Source: Sinohyriopsis cumingii (Eukaryota; Mollusca; Bivalvia; Unionida; Unionidae). From it: a DNA stretch of 64,000 nucleotides. The position numbers and the translations under genes were made by a program. This document shows positions 1 through 14,600 of this stretch, in pieces. The stretch's first letter is position 1, and the number at the start of each line of letters is the position of its first letter. Location of the stretch: NCBI GenBank assembly GCA_028554795.2, contig CM068839.1:14911220-14975219 (forward strand), written 5' to 3'. Under the pieces are notes generated by a model, which was not told the DNA's origin, made no database searches, and worked only from the letters and a program-made list of their open reading frames with translations.

Positions 1-2665
1 TTTTTGGGACACACTCTCTACATATTGTGTACATGCAGAAATTATGGTTTGTTGTTGTATAATAATAATAGAGAGTAAAACAGACTTTGATTGAAATGAT
101 TTAGATATGAATTTATAACTTTTTCCCTATTTCAAATATAATTCATGTAATGAGGCAACTCAGATATAAAAAAAAGGTCTGAAAAAGGTGAATGGTATCA
201 ATACATATATAGAATGATGTTGCAATTGATTATAATTTACTAAATTTGGAATTGCAATTATAATGATCTAATAATCAAATGCATGGCATAATCAACAAGA
301 AGGGCATATAATTCTTAAAGTTTATACATGTGCGAGAGAATGAGTTGTATAAATGAGCATATGCTACAGTAGTGTGTACACACCTTCGTTGTTAAAAGCA
401 GTAGGAACCAAGCCACAAAGTTTGTTTATTTCGTTAAGAAAATGAAACAATGAGTATCGAAGTGAGAAAGTGGAATTAAGCTATAATTGTTACCATGAAG
501 TGTCATTATTTTTGTTATCCATGCAAAAGAGTTATATTTAATGTTAATAAAAGAAAATTGAAGCATCTGTTAAAACTAAAGCTCATCATGAATATTGTGT
601 AAATTACTCATAATGCTAATGAAAAAATAACACAATATTTCTTCTACATGGACAATACAGCTACCTTTTTTGTTTGATTACTACCTTTTTGTTCTGGTAA
701 AATTCATTTTTGTTACGACAATTCCCTTTGTTGCGGTAAATCTAGGGACTGGACTTTAATGGAAAATAAGAAACCTGACTGATGTCTGGATTTGCTTATT
801 ACTTAAGTATTTAAAACTATACAAGATCATTTATTCATTCACCAGTCATATAGTTTTAACATACATACATACATACATACATACATACATACATACATAC
901 ACACATACATACTAACATACATACATACATGCAAATTACTTTCTTTTCAACATCAGGAAACTTGTGGAGAGTTATAATTTTTTTATCAATAGATTGTCCA
1001 CAATAACTGGAGCAGACACTACGATAATGTCTCTTTTTCTCTGTCAATTTAGGCACTCAACCTGATACATTGATAATCAGGTAATACTTGCCAGGATTAA
1101 GGGTTATAAATTTGCCCACATAGCTTATGATCTTAATGCACTGAAAAGCTCTTTAAGGGATGCAGACGACTCCGCTTTTTACTGAAAATGGACTGTTCTG
1201 AGAAAGGGCAATGAACTGCCTGGTTGTTTACACTGACAGCTTCAGTTTGATTTGACAGGAAAAAAAGATGCTAAGTCAGGGGAACACTGACAATTGGTTA
1301 GAAATCATAAATTGATAAATTAAATTACTAAGTTTGTGCACTTTTTATATCCTTGTTGTTTTTCGTTTTTAAAATCGACAGCAGGGTACAAACTGCCGGG
1401 ACTGCAGGCAGATACTACCAGTACAAACTGTTTATCGGCAAGTATAGAACGTGTTCCCATATTGTCACTGGAATGTAACGGCAGGCCAAACTCCTGAAAG
1501 GATAATCCCTTAATTGCATTCGACTCTAGGTTACTATTTTTATTTATATGTTTTTATTTTAATTTTATTTCTTAGTCTTCGATCCAATAATAAAATTTAA
1601 ACCAGAAGTCGATATCCCTGAGGTCAAAATGCAAAATAAATTAATAATGTACAGACCTGCACTAAACTCTATGCACATTTTGCTGTGATTAAATCATAAC
1701 ACAATATTCATAAAACACTGTAGCGAAAAGTTATCACTTCTCCGAAAATTACAAGCCACACTTTTGACTTGCTAAGCGACGTTTCTTTGCAATTTGTTTA
1801 CAGCCGAAAACCAAACCAGTGAGAAACAAAGGGTCGTACAATGAATTATCATTTATGGGTAATTGTTTAATATACTAATTCTAACAAAAGTTAAAAGAAA
1901 CATCTTATATTTCAATAATTTAACTGTATCCCTTATTATCTGACAAATTTTAACTTTAACTCTTGGTGAACGACTTAACGTAAACCGGCATAAACTTTTT
2001 CTTAATTTCCTGGGTCAGTCTCAAACGGTAGTTTCAATTACTAAAAATTTAGATCAAAAGTTTCAGCAAGTGTGAGTGTCGTAGTTGTTAAAGCTGCGAT
2101 AGAAGTTATTTTATTTTACTTTTTATCTAAATAACGATGATAAGCAAAATACTTTCTCGTTATATGATGACCGCAATTTCGTGAAATCCATCCAGATTTC
2201 GTCAATAGAGTCAAATAAAAGTTTTTATAACAGACAAAAGTAGATATATACTTTTAAAATAAACATGCTGATTACCTAATTAACTCCGGCAAATGTAACA
2301 TTTTACAGTATTTTTCATAGAAATAGTTTTATCCAGTGCAAGCTTAAAACTTATAGGTATGCGTGTGTTGATTCAACGGCACTATTAAATACATTGTGCA
2401 GATTAAAAGAAAAGTTCTATACACTGAACGACTTGCAAAGACACAAAACAAATAGTAATTGATCAGGAAACTGGAAAAAAAAAGCTTTTCTGTTAGGCCT
2501 AACTAGAAAGAAAAACAATATGCATAATGTATAGTTTATAATCTGAGCAGAACCACATCTCTTTGTGGCCCTTTTATGAATATGACTTCTTACCTTTTTT
2601 TAGGAACCATGTCTGTTTAACCAATTTTATAACTATCTATGTAGTGGGCCTATCAAACCTTCAAC
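1..2665. other. Upstream flank of the DUSP22-like gene, no gene seen
   Basis: AT-rich sequence without a recognisable coding exon. The only clear structure is the ATAC-type microsatellite near 860-935. Untranslated first exons of the downstream phosphatase gene could lie here but cannot be placed from sequence alone. Confidence 0.6.
860..930. repeat. (ATAC)n microsatellite
   Basis: Tandem ACAT/ATAC tetranucleotides, about 17 units with a few interruptions (an ACAC unit and an ACTA unit near the right side). The minus-strand reading (MYVC repeats) is open only because of the repeat and is not a gene. Confidence 0.95.
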
Positions 2666-5600
2666 ATGGGAAGTGGAATGAGTAAGGTAGGTACCCTTAT
2701 AGGAAAATATATGCACATGGTTTATTCAGACTTTTCAATGAAATGGACTGGCCTTATCTAAGTAGGGTTCCAAAGGAGAGAATGCTGGGAAAATCCATTG
2801 TCATGCTGACCCATGAACAAGTTGTTGTTAATTGTCAAATGAAATTTTTGATGACATTTCCATCTTTTTCTGTTGCGTATGAAGTTCCAGTTGATAATGT
2901 TCTGAAAATCTCAATTCCAAGCAAGCAATTTTAATTTTTTGTTTGTTGTCTCTAGAGTGTCAGTGTCTGGATTAACAATAAACTGTAATAGAATTAATGT
3001 ATATAAATCTGAATAGTCTCAGTAGTTACTTTCCTGTAGGTATTCCCCAATCATATCATGTAAACATTATGCCAAAAATAATTTGTAAATTATCTTAATA
3101 TTATCATCTGTCTTTGCAAACATCTTGATCAGTTGAATGCCTTCAGAATTCATAATTTGTTTACTATCTTGTATCTATGGAATGTCTCTAGAATCCGAAT
3201 TTTGTTCCTTTATCATCTTGTATCCATGGATTTATCCCAGAATCTTTATTTTATTCTTTTCTTTCTTTTTTTATATGGAGTGTCCCCAGAATCTACATTT
3301 TGTTCCTGTACCATTATGAATCATGGAGATGTTTCAATAATCTACATCTTCTTTTACCATCATCCATTACTCAGATCGTCAATTATCAAAATCAGTTTCT
3401 CTTCACTTTCCAGAGAATTGAAATTATGACTGCTGATGTGTGTATTATTAGTTTATTACATTTATTTATATTTCAGATTGTCACAGGGTTGTATGTAGGC
3501 AACTTCCGGGATGCAAAGGACCAGAAACAGCTAACTGAGAATAAGATTACACATATTTTGGCCATACATGATGATGCCAGAAAACTCCATGAGGTATTGT
3601 ATTTAGCGCAGCATAATATTAACTTGAGATTAATTACTGAATTTTGCTCATGTGGCCATAAGGCAATGTCCATATTCAAATTTGGCAGAAAGAATCCTGG
3701 CATAAAGATCTTTCATTTTGTTTAACAAATGATGCCTACTTACCATGAAATATGGCCGTTGTTTCTAACAATAGTAAAATCCACCAGTTGTCCTTAAACA
3801 ATTGATATTGTAACAGATTGGGGGTTGGGGTTGGACTAACTTGTGTAAATGTAATAATAAATTTAAAGAATGCTTAAAGTCGGGACCTTTTTATTTTGAC
3901 AATGAAATTGTGATAAGGTGCTGAATACAAGAAATATGACTAAAACATGAATGTATGTGTTTGATTACGTGTAACATATGCAATACACAAATGCTATAAT
4001 ATGCAAGCCTTCATAACCTTAATGTAATCATTCAGGAAGAAATTGACAACCCACGGAGTAAGTATTTTGAAAGTTACTCCTAAATTCTTAGTATGGCAGG
4101 AGATAGCTGCTTCTTCATATGGCACAATATTACTTTTATATTAAACATGAATCAATAGCAGTGAATTGAATTTGTTTGAATTGAATTGATTTCTATTGTT
4201 GTACTGTATATATGTAATTCCAGTCTATTTTTGAGAATAAAGAAATTAAAATCTGTAGATTTGTCTTGTTTTTATAAATATATATGAGCTTTTTAATGTC
4301 ATCCAATAAAATTGTAATTATAACTAACTCAATACAATGCTCTTTTTATTTGGTGGAGAGATGTTGATAGAGGAGCTAATGTTGACAGCTATCTGCCAAA
4401 TTTCGAATTTCACTCCTATTTATACTCTTCAGAAAATAATCATATGATGTAAATTTAACTAATCATTGCGTGTCCGGGATGCCAAACAGGTCTGATGGTG
4501 CTGAACGGATATTCTACAGCCAGCGACACAGACGGAGGGTTAATATACAATTTAACAATCATCACTTGTCCATTTACACTCTGTCGTTAGATAATATATA
4601 AACATTACATATTATGTCGTGTCTGTCAAACATCAGAGTACTTGAAGTCGTAACCAAGACTGTTAAGTTTGATTGAAGAGTACACAACTACCAATGAATG
4701 CTGATAACATTGAAAATATATTGACCAGCATAAAAATGAAGAATACACTATTAAATATTCAAATTCTACTTATACTTGTATAAAAGAAGGCCAGCATTTA
4801 CAATGTACAAGTGAAATTTAAATGAAAAATGTGAACTTGACAAATTTGCTGAGTGGAACCAGTCATGAGATCTAGTGTCGGCCATCTTGCCTGCAGATGT
4901 ATTTTCGTGATGTCAGCTGTTGGAGTCATCGAGCTTAGTGCTATTCAAATGATGATTTGGGTGGGAATTTAAGTGTGATAAACTATTTCTGGGTGTGAAA
5001 ATTTCATATAAAATAAGATTCCAGAAGATTTTATGAGTATTTAATGATGTGTGAGGTTGAATTTGATGACATTTGTTACCACATTACCGGCAATCACACT
5101 TGACATACAACATGAACAGTTTAATACAGATATCAAGGTAAGTTGCAATCTGAACATGTCTAATACATTACATTGTTTAAATTCATTATTTCAACAGTTT
5201 ATATATTCATTGACATGAATAACATGTTAAATTTATGACATAGAAAAACCATCCTCCCCAGCCATCATATTACAGGTCTATTACAATTTTTCAACATAAC
5301 AGCAACTACCAGATCATATTGAACCAAACTTGGAACAGAGCATCTGGTCTTGTACAAATGATGCTAATCCACCATCTAATATCTCAGCCATTACTAAAAG
5401 TATATTTACATGGTTTCTTTAAAACCATTGAACAAAATTCGGTCAAATTGCAAAACGTCCTGACATAATGTTGATTTGCCATCATACCTTTAAGGACTTC
5501 ATCACAAAAACTGCTTAACAGAATTTTATCAAATTTGAGAGAAAGCATTCTGGTATAGAGGGTTTCAAAATGATGGCAAATGATGCCAATGCACCACTGA

Positions 5601-8600
5601 ATTGACAGCAAGATGACAAACTTTGACAGCATATTGAAATAAATAAGTATTCCATTTATATAAATAACGCATGAGGTAAATGCTAAATAAAGGTATGATA
5701 TACGCATGAGGTACATATAAATGCTAAATAAAGGTATGATATATGCACTGTGGCAAGATCACAGAGTATAAAACATAAAGCATTATATGTCTGAACATGA
5801 CTTCACTTTCAGTTGTTTGGAATTTTTTTAATCGGGGTGGACTTAGCACAAATTCCTCCATTAGCCAACAGGGTCAACTCACACGAGAATCAATTCACCA
5901 AAAGAAAATCAACTGGCCCTCCCAGGCAAATAAAACTAACATTGTAGGAAAATTTATCTGGCCCCATCAGCCTGTGGCTATCAGTATGAACTGACCCTCC
6001 TCAAAACCCTTGCACCAGCAAACTAGCAACTAAATTCGCCCCTATTGCGGGCAAGTACCTTGCAAAGTTAAGTCTGCCTGAACTGAATTTGACCTTGTCA
6101 TATGGTCATGCACTGATTATGCTTAGTGACATGGAATTTTGAAAACAAGACTTGTTTTTCCAAGGTTGTTTAAACAAACTGTGTTTAAGTGATTGATTAA
6201 ATGAAGCCACTCAGCAATCAAACATATACACTATTACTAAAAGATAGAAAAGCTTATAAACATGTTTTGTTCACAAACTGCTGAACAGAATGTGATGAAA
6301 AACTTAACAGATTATACTGGTAATTAAGTATTTCAATTCTGTTATGAGGCCACTGTTTAAAAGGAAATCAGCGGACATCAAAAAGTGTTTACTGAATTTG
6401 ATAACATTTAGCAGAGAGTATCAATATCAAAGCTGTTTAAATTTATGTAAATGTTGCTGATCTGCAATCAGTTATGGTGGCTTTTACTTTCCGAAAAATT
6501 CTAAAATGACTTCCTTTTTAAATGCTGTTGACAGAATATGAGCAAATGTAATGATGTCACCTCTGCAACAAACCTTTTCAACCACTTAACAAATTTTGCC
6601 AATTCTCCATTAAGTTTGGTAGCTTTTACTGAAAACCATGCAATAACTCCTGAACCAGAAGCAGAATTTTGGCAAATGATAGAAAGAATTATAGTTTTAA
6701 GGTCGGTCAAATTTGTATGAATGATGCCTTCTTCCATCAAAATTGAGAAACCTCTGAACAACCTTTCCCTAAAGTTACTAGTCAGAACTTAATTATATTT
6801 GACTGATAGTATCCTACCAAGTTGGACATGTGGTTTGTCATGTTTATGATTGCTGTTAAGACATCCAAAATTAATACAATGACAGAATCTTAAGTTGTAA
6901 GCCAAACTGGTTGATGCCATTTTCACCTCATTTTCTGGGCTGTAAGGGAAAATATATGCTTTGACGAGCTCAACATCTGAAATTTAAACTTCTTTTTATT
7001 TTCATCATTCACAAATGGTCTCCATTACACCCTGTTGTTTACACTTTTTGTGTATTTTCAGTCATAATCAAACAATGATTATCTTGATGTTTTATTTACT
7101 TTGGAAATTTGACTGGCAAGATTACTGCTTCATGATTTGGGCTGAAAACAAACTGAAACCCGTGTATAATATTTCTCTATTCCATCAGTTTTCTACCACA
7201 ACATAGGAATTAAGGTAGAAAGCATTCAGATTTACTGAACAACTTGTAATTTTGTTTATGTAGTGATGTTGAACATTGAAACAAATATCTTAAATATCAG
7301 ACATTTTGATGACTGATCTTTTAAACTGTAATTCTAATTAGATTACCTGGCCTGCTGCTCTAGCCAAGTGAATGATCTTTAGGCCAACTTAAGCCTCTTG
7401 TTTAACTTTTTAACAGTGTCAAAATGTGCTTTCAAGAACATTCTACATGAGAACACAAGAATACCACCATTAACTGCTACTTAGTGCTTAGATTGCAAAA
7501 TAGGAGAGACAAAGAATTGAGTCAAGCGACTATAGCAATTTGCAATTGCAATTATTTTAAGGTAATGCAGTTTTAAATTCAAATTTTTCAACAACAACAA
7601 ATTCCATGAAAATTGGTTATGCCATGAATAAACATGGAATCAGTATTTTTAGTTCTGAATGAGATTGTTTACTTCTTTTGGTAGAGATTGACTGATGTAT
7701 CGATGCATTGGTAATTTTGCATTTTCACACATCAAATACTAAAGATGGGAATCAATTCAAATTATATTTACCTTACTAAAGTTACTTTTAAACATCAAAA
7801 TCAAATTATTACATGTAAGTGTTTGCCTCTATTTTTTATATGTACCTTGCGATACATGTCATAGGTATATCATTTTACCCCTTCCTTATGGTCCAAACTG
7901 CGTAAGAGGTAATGTTTATTTCTTGCATATGTTTTCTTTATTCACCATTTGTATTCCATACTTACTATGATACTGAATGAAAAGAGGATCTATTGCAAAT
8001 ACATCTCTTAGATAAAGGAGGTTAAAGGCCTGTCATATAAATTAACTCAGTCAATTAGATAATCAGTTTGAACTTTATAAGCTGATCGTGTTTATTGCTT
8101 AATTATTGTAGTACTTCATTAATTAAAACATTATGACCTGAAAAGAGGTATCTGTTTCAGCAGATAATACTTATTTTCATTGTTGCAATATATTATTTTT
8201 GTTGCTTTGTGCTTAATACCATTTTTCAGGACATGATAGGCTGTACATGGCAGCCAGTATTAGTGGTGGAAAAAGAACCTGGGAAAACCCCGGTAAAAAA
8301 CACCACCACAGGAAGCTACCTGCAAGCTTTTTCACATATCTACATGCTGACCAAGGTGAGATAGCAGTGATCAGTCAAGAGCGGTTTAGACCACTCTGCC
8401 ACCCAGGGCTCCTATTGTAGCAATATTAAGTAATCTTTATATGTGCCAGCACTTCAGGATTATTTTTAAAAAATATTGAGCATTTGTCTGTTGAAATAGA
8501 TACCTATTTTCAAGTCATTATTTTGATTCTAATATGGAAGCAGACAAAATTTGGTTTATTGAAATAATAGATCTATGTTCACCTGGTAGTATGTCTCAAC

Positions 8601-11600
8601 CATTACTATGTCATGTACTATCTTGTCTTGAAATTACAATTTATTGTATTAGAACAGCGGTTCTTAACCCATGAGTTTTGACCCAATACTGGGTCACCAT
8701 GCTGTTTTGAGTGCATCGCAGCATCATTCTTAATAATTTGAAATTTCCTCCCCAAGTGTTTTGTTAGCATTTAATGAGTATCAAGGCTTACATCACAAAC
8801 CTAACCTTGGTTACCACCCAGATGTTAAGAACTGTTGTATTAGAGTGTTGCATAATTACATTAAATAAATAAATTAAATCTCATGGCTTTATATGTCATT
8901 ATATTTGTACAAAGTATGGAATTTCAACTTATTTGAAATTTAAAAGTTTCACAGTTTGCTGACTGGGAATGTTCGTACATTTGGACTCTTTTTCAAAGTT
9001 TTGCATTCAATAACTTTCCGAAGCTTTGCAAAAATGCTGATCTTAACAAAAAATAATTTATGATGTACATGATATTGAATTGAATTTATATTGTTTTTGT
9101 AGCCTATTTATTGTTTGCCTTTTCATGAGATAAATTGTATTGCGCTGTGTTTCAGGACAAAGAGTATTTATGTATCAAGGCCAGTGACAGCCCTGACCAG
9201 GACCTTACTCAGTACTTCCATGAGTGTATAGAGTTCATCCATTCAGCTCGTGTACAGAATAAGGGTGTCCTAGTGCATTGGTCAGTAACCCAGTTATAGA
9301 AGAACAGCTATTTGTTAACAAAATACACCTTTTTCATATAAAATTGTTTAAATTGATGATGGTTTTCAGATTATTTTGGTGTTTCTTTTCAGTTATTTGG
9401 CATTAATAGTTTTAGGGCAGGATGTTCTGATTGTAAGGATTTATAAGAACTTTTATATAATTATGTTTTGTCACTGAACATCAACCATAATTAAAATTCA
9501 TTGTACGTTTTATAATCACATTGGGAATAATTGTCAGTAAGCAGCATTTTGTAATGAAATGGTTAGCTTTTAAGTATAAATTACATTTATTTTCAAGATA
9601 ATCAATCTATTTAGTGGAAAACATAACTCCAAGAGGCTTCAACACATGTGTACCTCACTTGTACTTGCAAAATATTGTATAAGCACTGCTTTTTGCATGG
9701 TGAAACATGAATCCTTTTATTCAAAAAGTAGACATTTGTTTTTCATGAGACAACCATCAATTTTTAAACAGTATTTTTTTAAAATAAAAATTATTTTATT
9801 TAGTGAAATACTGATGATGTGATTTCATTGCAAGTAATAATAAAACTTATGTTTATCACAGAGCAAATCTCTGAGTGCCAATTCAATAATTGTATGTTTA
9901 CTGCAAACTTTGGAACCTGATTGTCCTTAATGAACCATATCTGTCAAACACAGCTTTGAATTCACTGTGTACTCATATTATTTGGTGTGTGAATAACTTG
10001 GATAACTTCAAGTAATTTAATTGTTACTTACACAATAATATTTATAACGGTGTTCAAGTAGTCAATTTAAATGAGTTGATCTGACACAGGACCAGGACCG
10101 CTAGCTCTTATGCAGGTAGGATTTGCTTGCCTTTTAACTTTTTATATTCCATTCCCTTTATTTGATTTGATACAGAATACATAATTAATATGATTATGTG
10201 AAGGTCTGCTTTTAAATGAGTGTAATGATACAACAAATGTGTCTCCAAATCAGAGATAAAAACGCAGTTGGCAGTTAATTAGATTCTCACAGAAAAACAC
10301 AGCTGTGAAGGTAGATTTATATTTTTCACATTTGAATACAAGAGAGTTTATTGCAGTTATGATGACTACACTGATGCCAAATGAAAATCTATAAGATGAT
10401 TACACTGATGCCAAATGAAAATCTATAAGATGATTACACTGATGCCAAATGAAAATCTATAAGATGATTACACTGATGCCAAATGAAAATCTAAAACTAA
10501 TAAACATATTTCATATGAAGAAACATTTTTCATTGCTGTTTCTTTCTTCAAGTTCTTGCTACCAGTTGGTATTAGTCTTGTTTTCACTGATAAAAATTTC
10601 ATCAAATATTATTATTTGCAGTGTACTGAGAATTTTTTTGTTTGTTAGGAAAATGTAACAAAATATAGAACTTCTTATCATAAGCTAAAAATTTCATGAT
10701 GTTGACACTAACTGCCTTTGTTGATGATAAAACATGCAATATATTGTGGCTTCCTTTATCAAATTTGATTGCAAGTTCTTAATCTTCAACAAATAAGGAT
10801 CAGTTCTTTTGGCATTTTAAGAAGCGAAATAGGATCTACATCTGCCCCTGCATTATAAGCAGGTTCATGAGTTATCCAGGCACAAGTTACTGAGGTAGTG
10901 GTGTATACAGTGCTATGATACATTAGTAGAGGTTTAAGGGAGAGCAGTAATGACAGCAGAAATGTGTTGTACTTTTTTTTAATAATAGTGAGTCCTCTCC
11001 TAACACTAGACAATGGTACCTGAACTATGATACCCACATATACATATAAAGGTGGGACATTTTTATGTGTGATTGTTTATTGTGTATAGCCATTCTTTTC
11101 TTGACGATTGTTATGCACCATTTCAAATACAAATCTTTCATAAAACAGAATGTACATGTGGATCATTTGTGGAGGCACTTTTAAATGTATTATTGCAGGT
11201 TTTTCCTAGTATTTTATTTGCATCCTTCACCATTTTTACTTAATGTAATATTTAATTGCTTGGTTGTTTTTATTTAGTTGAGATTACCTTATTATATTAG
11301 AGTGTAAAATGATTGGAATTTCTGTTGTAAATGTTTTTGAAATTAATCTGAATAGGTGATTTGCTGATTGTAAGAGTTATGGTTCTTATCAGTATTTTAT
11401 AAAAGAAATTTTTCTTTCACTTGGACAAATTGTTTGTTTGATTTATGTAAAGGAAACTGCAGTGAATTCATTTATTTTTGAGAATGGGATGGTGTACATG
11501 TATTGTCTCTCATTTATCCTATTGTAGCACAAACTTGCTGTCGTCAAAAGCCTACCAAGACTACTTTGAGGACTGCCTTGGAACTTTATATAGTCATTCA

Positions 11601-14600
11601 TTCCATAGTCTGATTATTCCTAAATGAAAATGGTGCTGGTCAGACATTCAGTATCTGATAGCTTCTTCTGAATGGATGGTCATAATAGGCATGGGATTTT
11701 ACTATGAGAGGTCTTATGATTTTCAGGTGGTCCTAAATGAAAACGGTACCATGCTGATGTCTTTTGCAGCCACCATGTCAGTCATCTTGGAAATCATATA
11801 TTGCTCCTTCTCTTGAATGGATTGCCATATCAAGACAGGCTTTTCACTAAAAGATGATGTGTTGTTGGTCCTAAATGAAAATGGTGCAGATCTGACATCC
11901 AGTATGGCCACCACAGTAACCATCTTGAAAATCTTACTATTACTACTTCTCTTGAATGGATTGCCATATCAACATGGGGTTTTCACTAAAAGACTTCTTA
12001 TGATATCTAGGTCATCCTAAATGAAAAATCTTTCACCTGTATATAATCCATCTGTCTGTTAGCACAAGTTTGTTATCACTACTCGTAAACAAATTGAAGG
12101 ATTGTCTAGATACTTTCCACACCCATTCTTTCTATGTTCTAGTTGGTTCTGAATGAAAAATGGTGCTATTTGGACATCTGATATGGCCACCACAATATTG
12201 AAAATCTTTTTATTGCTACTACTTTTCAACATGGGATTTTAACTAAAAGATGTCTAGTCAGTTCTGTTATAAAAATGGTGCTGATCTGACATCCAGTATC
12301 TTGTTATGAGTATGACTGGATGGTCACATCAACACTAAAAGACCTTATGATGTACAGTTGGTCCTAAATGAAAATGATGCCAGTCTAACATCCAGTGTGG
12401 TCACTATAGTAGCCATCTTAAAACTCTTGTTATCACAATTCTACTTGAACAGAGAGTCTTATTTATGTGGGGTTTTACCAGAAGAATTCTTATGAGGTCA
12501 AGTTTGGCTTAGTGCCAATCTGATGTCACAGCAGCCAGCTTGAAAATCTTTCTTATTGCTGCTCCTGAATAGAAAGTCATGTCTTGAAAATATTGTTATC
12601 TCTACTCTGCTGCAAATGGATGACTATATTAACATGGGATTTTCACCACTAGTCTTGTTATGGTGCCTAGTTGGTCATAAATTAAATGATGCTAGTCATA
12701 CATTCAATATCACTGCCATGACAACCGTCACTACTCTTCTTGAATTGATGATCATTATAACATGGGGTTTTGGCCAAAAGATTTCTAATGATGCCCATTT
12801 TGTTGTAAATGAAAATGTGGCCAGGTTGACATCCAATATGTGTACCACAGCAGTTAATTTGGGAATCTTATTATTGCTGAAGAATATCAAAGATGGTTTA
12901 AACACTGACAGTTAAGGAAGAAATGGTCTTATCTTTAATTTCTGGGAGTTCATTTTGCCAGTACAGTGCCAGTCCCTTCAGGTTCAGGTTTCATATATTG
13001 TGATTTATATTACTAAAAATAATTTATGGGAGGTGTAATTTGAGGGAACAAAATGTTTGGGAAAATATGGCTAATTGACTGGTTTATTAATATACAGATA
13101 ATACATCATTTATTGGTTGCAAACATTTTCTGGGGCACAAGTTAAGAAATTTTTCTTCATGTTCAAAGCCTGTTGTGTGTTCTATGTAAACGGTGACACA
13201 CAGTAAAAGGTGTTTTATTATAATTCTTACATGGTCAGTTAAAGGAAACATAACTTGTGTACCAAATACTGAGAATTTGTTTTAACAATTATGTGTTGCA
13301 GTCTGGCATGAATATCTAGAAGTGTAACAGTAATGGCTGCCTACATTTTAAACAAAAAGCCGGTACTCAAGCCGCTGATGAAATTCTGATATTGAGTATA
13401 ATTGTATATAAGTGGAATTGGTCCAGTCGTTAAAGAATATAATATATAATACAGTGCAGTTTACTTTCTAAATTTCTGACTTACAATTTTTGCCAATTTT
13501 TATGACAGTACTTCTCTTTATTATTTAGAGCACTGAAGTATTATTTAAGAGTTTTGTTAGGATAGAAGCATCATGAGATCTGTCATCACTGTTGGTATTT
13601 ATCATGGTGTTTAGTTAAGGGTTTTGTTAGGATGTCCTCAGTATTGATATCTATCATGGTGTTTATTTAAGGGTTTTGTTAGGATGTCCTCAGTATTGAT
13701 ATCATGGTGTTTATTTAAGGGTTTTGTTAGGATGTCCTCAGTGTTGGTATGTATCATGGTGTTTATTTAAAGATTTTGTTAGGATATAAGCATCAAGAAG
13801 ATCTGCCCTCAGTATTGATATCTATCATGGTGTTTAAGGGTTTTGTTAGGATGTCTTTAGTATTGGTATGTATCATGGTTTTTATTTAAGGGTTTTGTTA
13901 GGATGTACTCATTATTGATATCATGGTATTTATTTAAGGGTTTTGTTAGGATAAGCATCAAGGATATCTGTCCTCAGTATTGGTATCTATCCTATTAGGA
14001 TAGAAGCATCATGGAGATGTGTCCTCATTATTGGTATTTATCATGGTGTTTATTTAAGGGTTCTATTAGGATAGAAGCATCAAGGATATCTGTCCTCAGT
14101 ATTGATATCTATCATGGTGTTTATTTAAGGGTTTTGTTAGGATGTCCTCAGTATGGAGATGTGTCCTCATTATTGGTATTTATCATGGTGTTTATAAATT
14201 CCAGTCTGGCTGGAGTTTCAAGAAGTGTAACAATAACAGCTGCCTACATCATGACAATCAGTACCTTAGGATGGAGGGATGCACTGAATACAATCAGAGG
14301 GGCTCGAAACGTCGCCAACCCAAACTTTGGCTTCCAGAGACAACTTCAGAGATTTCAGGAAGAAAAGCTAGAAGAGGTAATAGTCACTTTTTACACACAT
14401 GTAGTCATGGCAATGGTTGTTTTAAAATTTATATATTTTGGCACATCAAAAGGAAATATATTTAATGACACACCAAAAGGATTTATTATGACAAGGCAGA
14501 TGAAGTAAATTGCCTTTCCTGGAGACGCACCTTAGTGGACAACCATGCCTGGCAGGTCTAGTTATTGCACTGATTTTACAGTTAAACCTTATTAGGCAGC

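Larger units (their letters stand above)
3594..8200 (+). other. Intron 2 of the DUSP22-like gene (first part)
   Basis: No coding exon found. It contains a tandem-core Helitron-like element (about 5.3-7.4 kb) and a possible internal promoter and non-coding exon near 4.86-5.14 kb. The rest is unassigned AT-rich sequence. Confidence 0.7.

Noticed and set aside
8221-8415. Possible DUSP exon after the TTTTTCAG at 8229
   Set aside because: The sequence after the AG is an antisense SINE, and the correct exon 3 with the conserved Asp57 lies at 9156.
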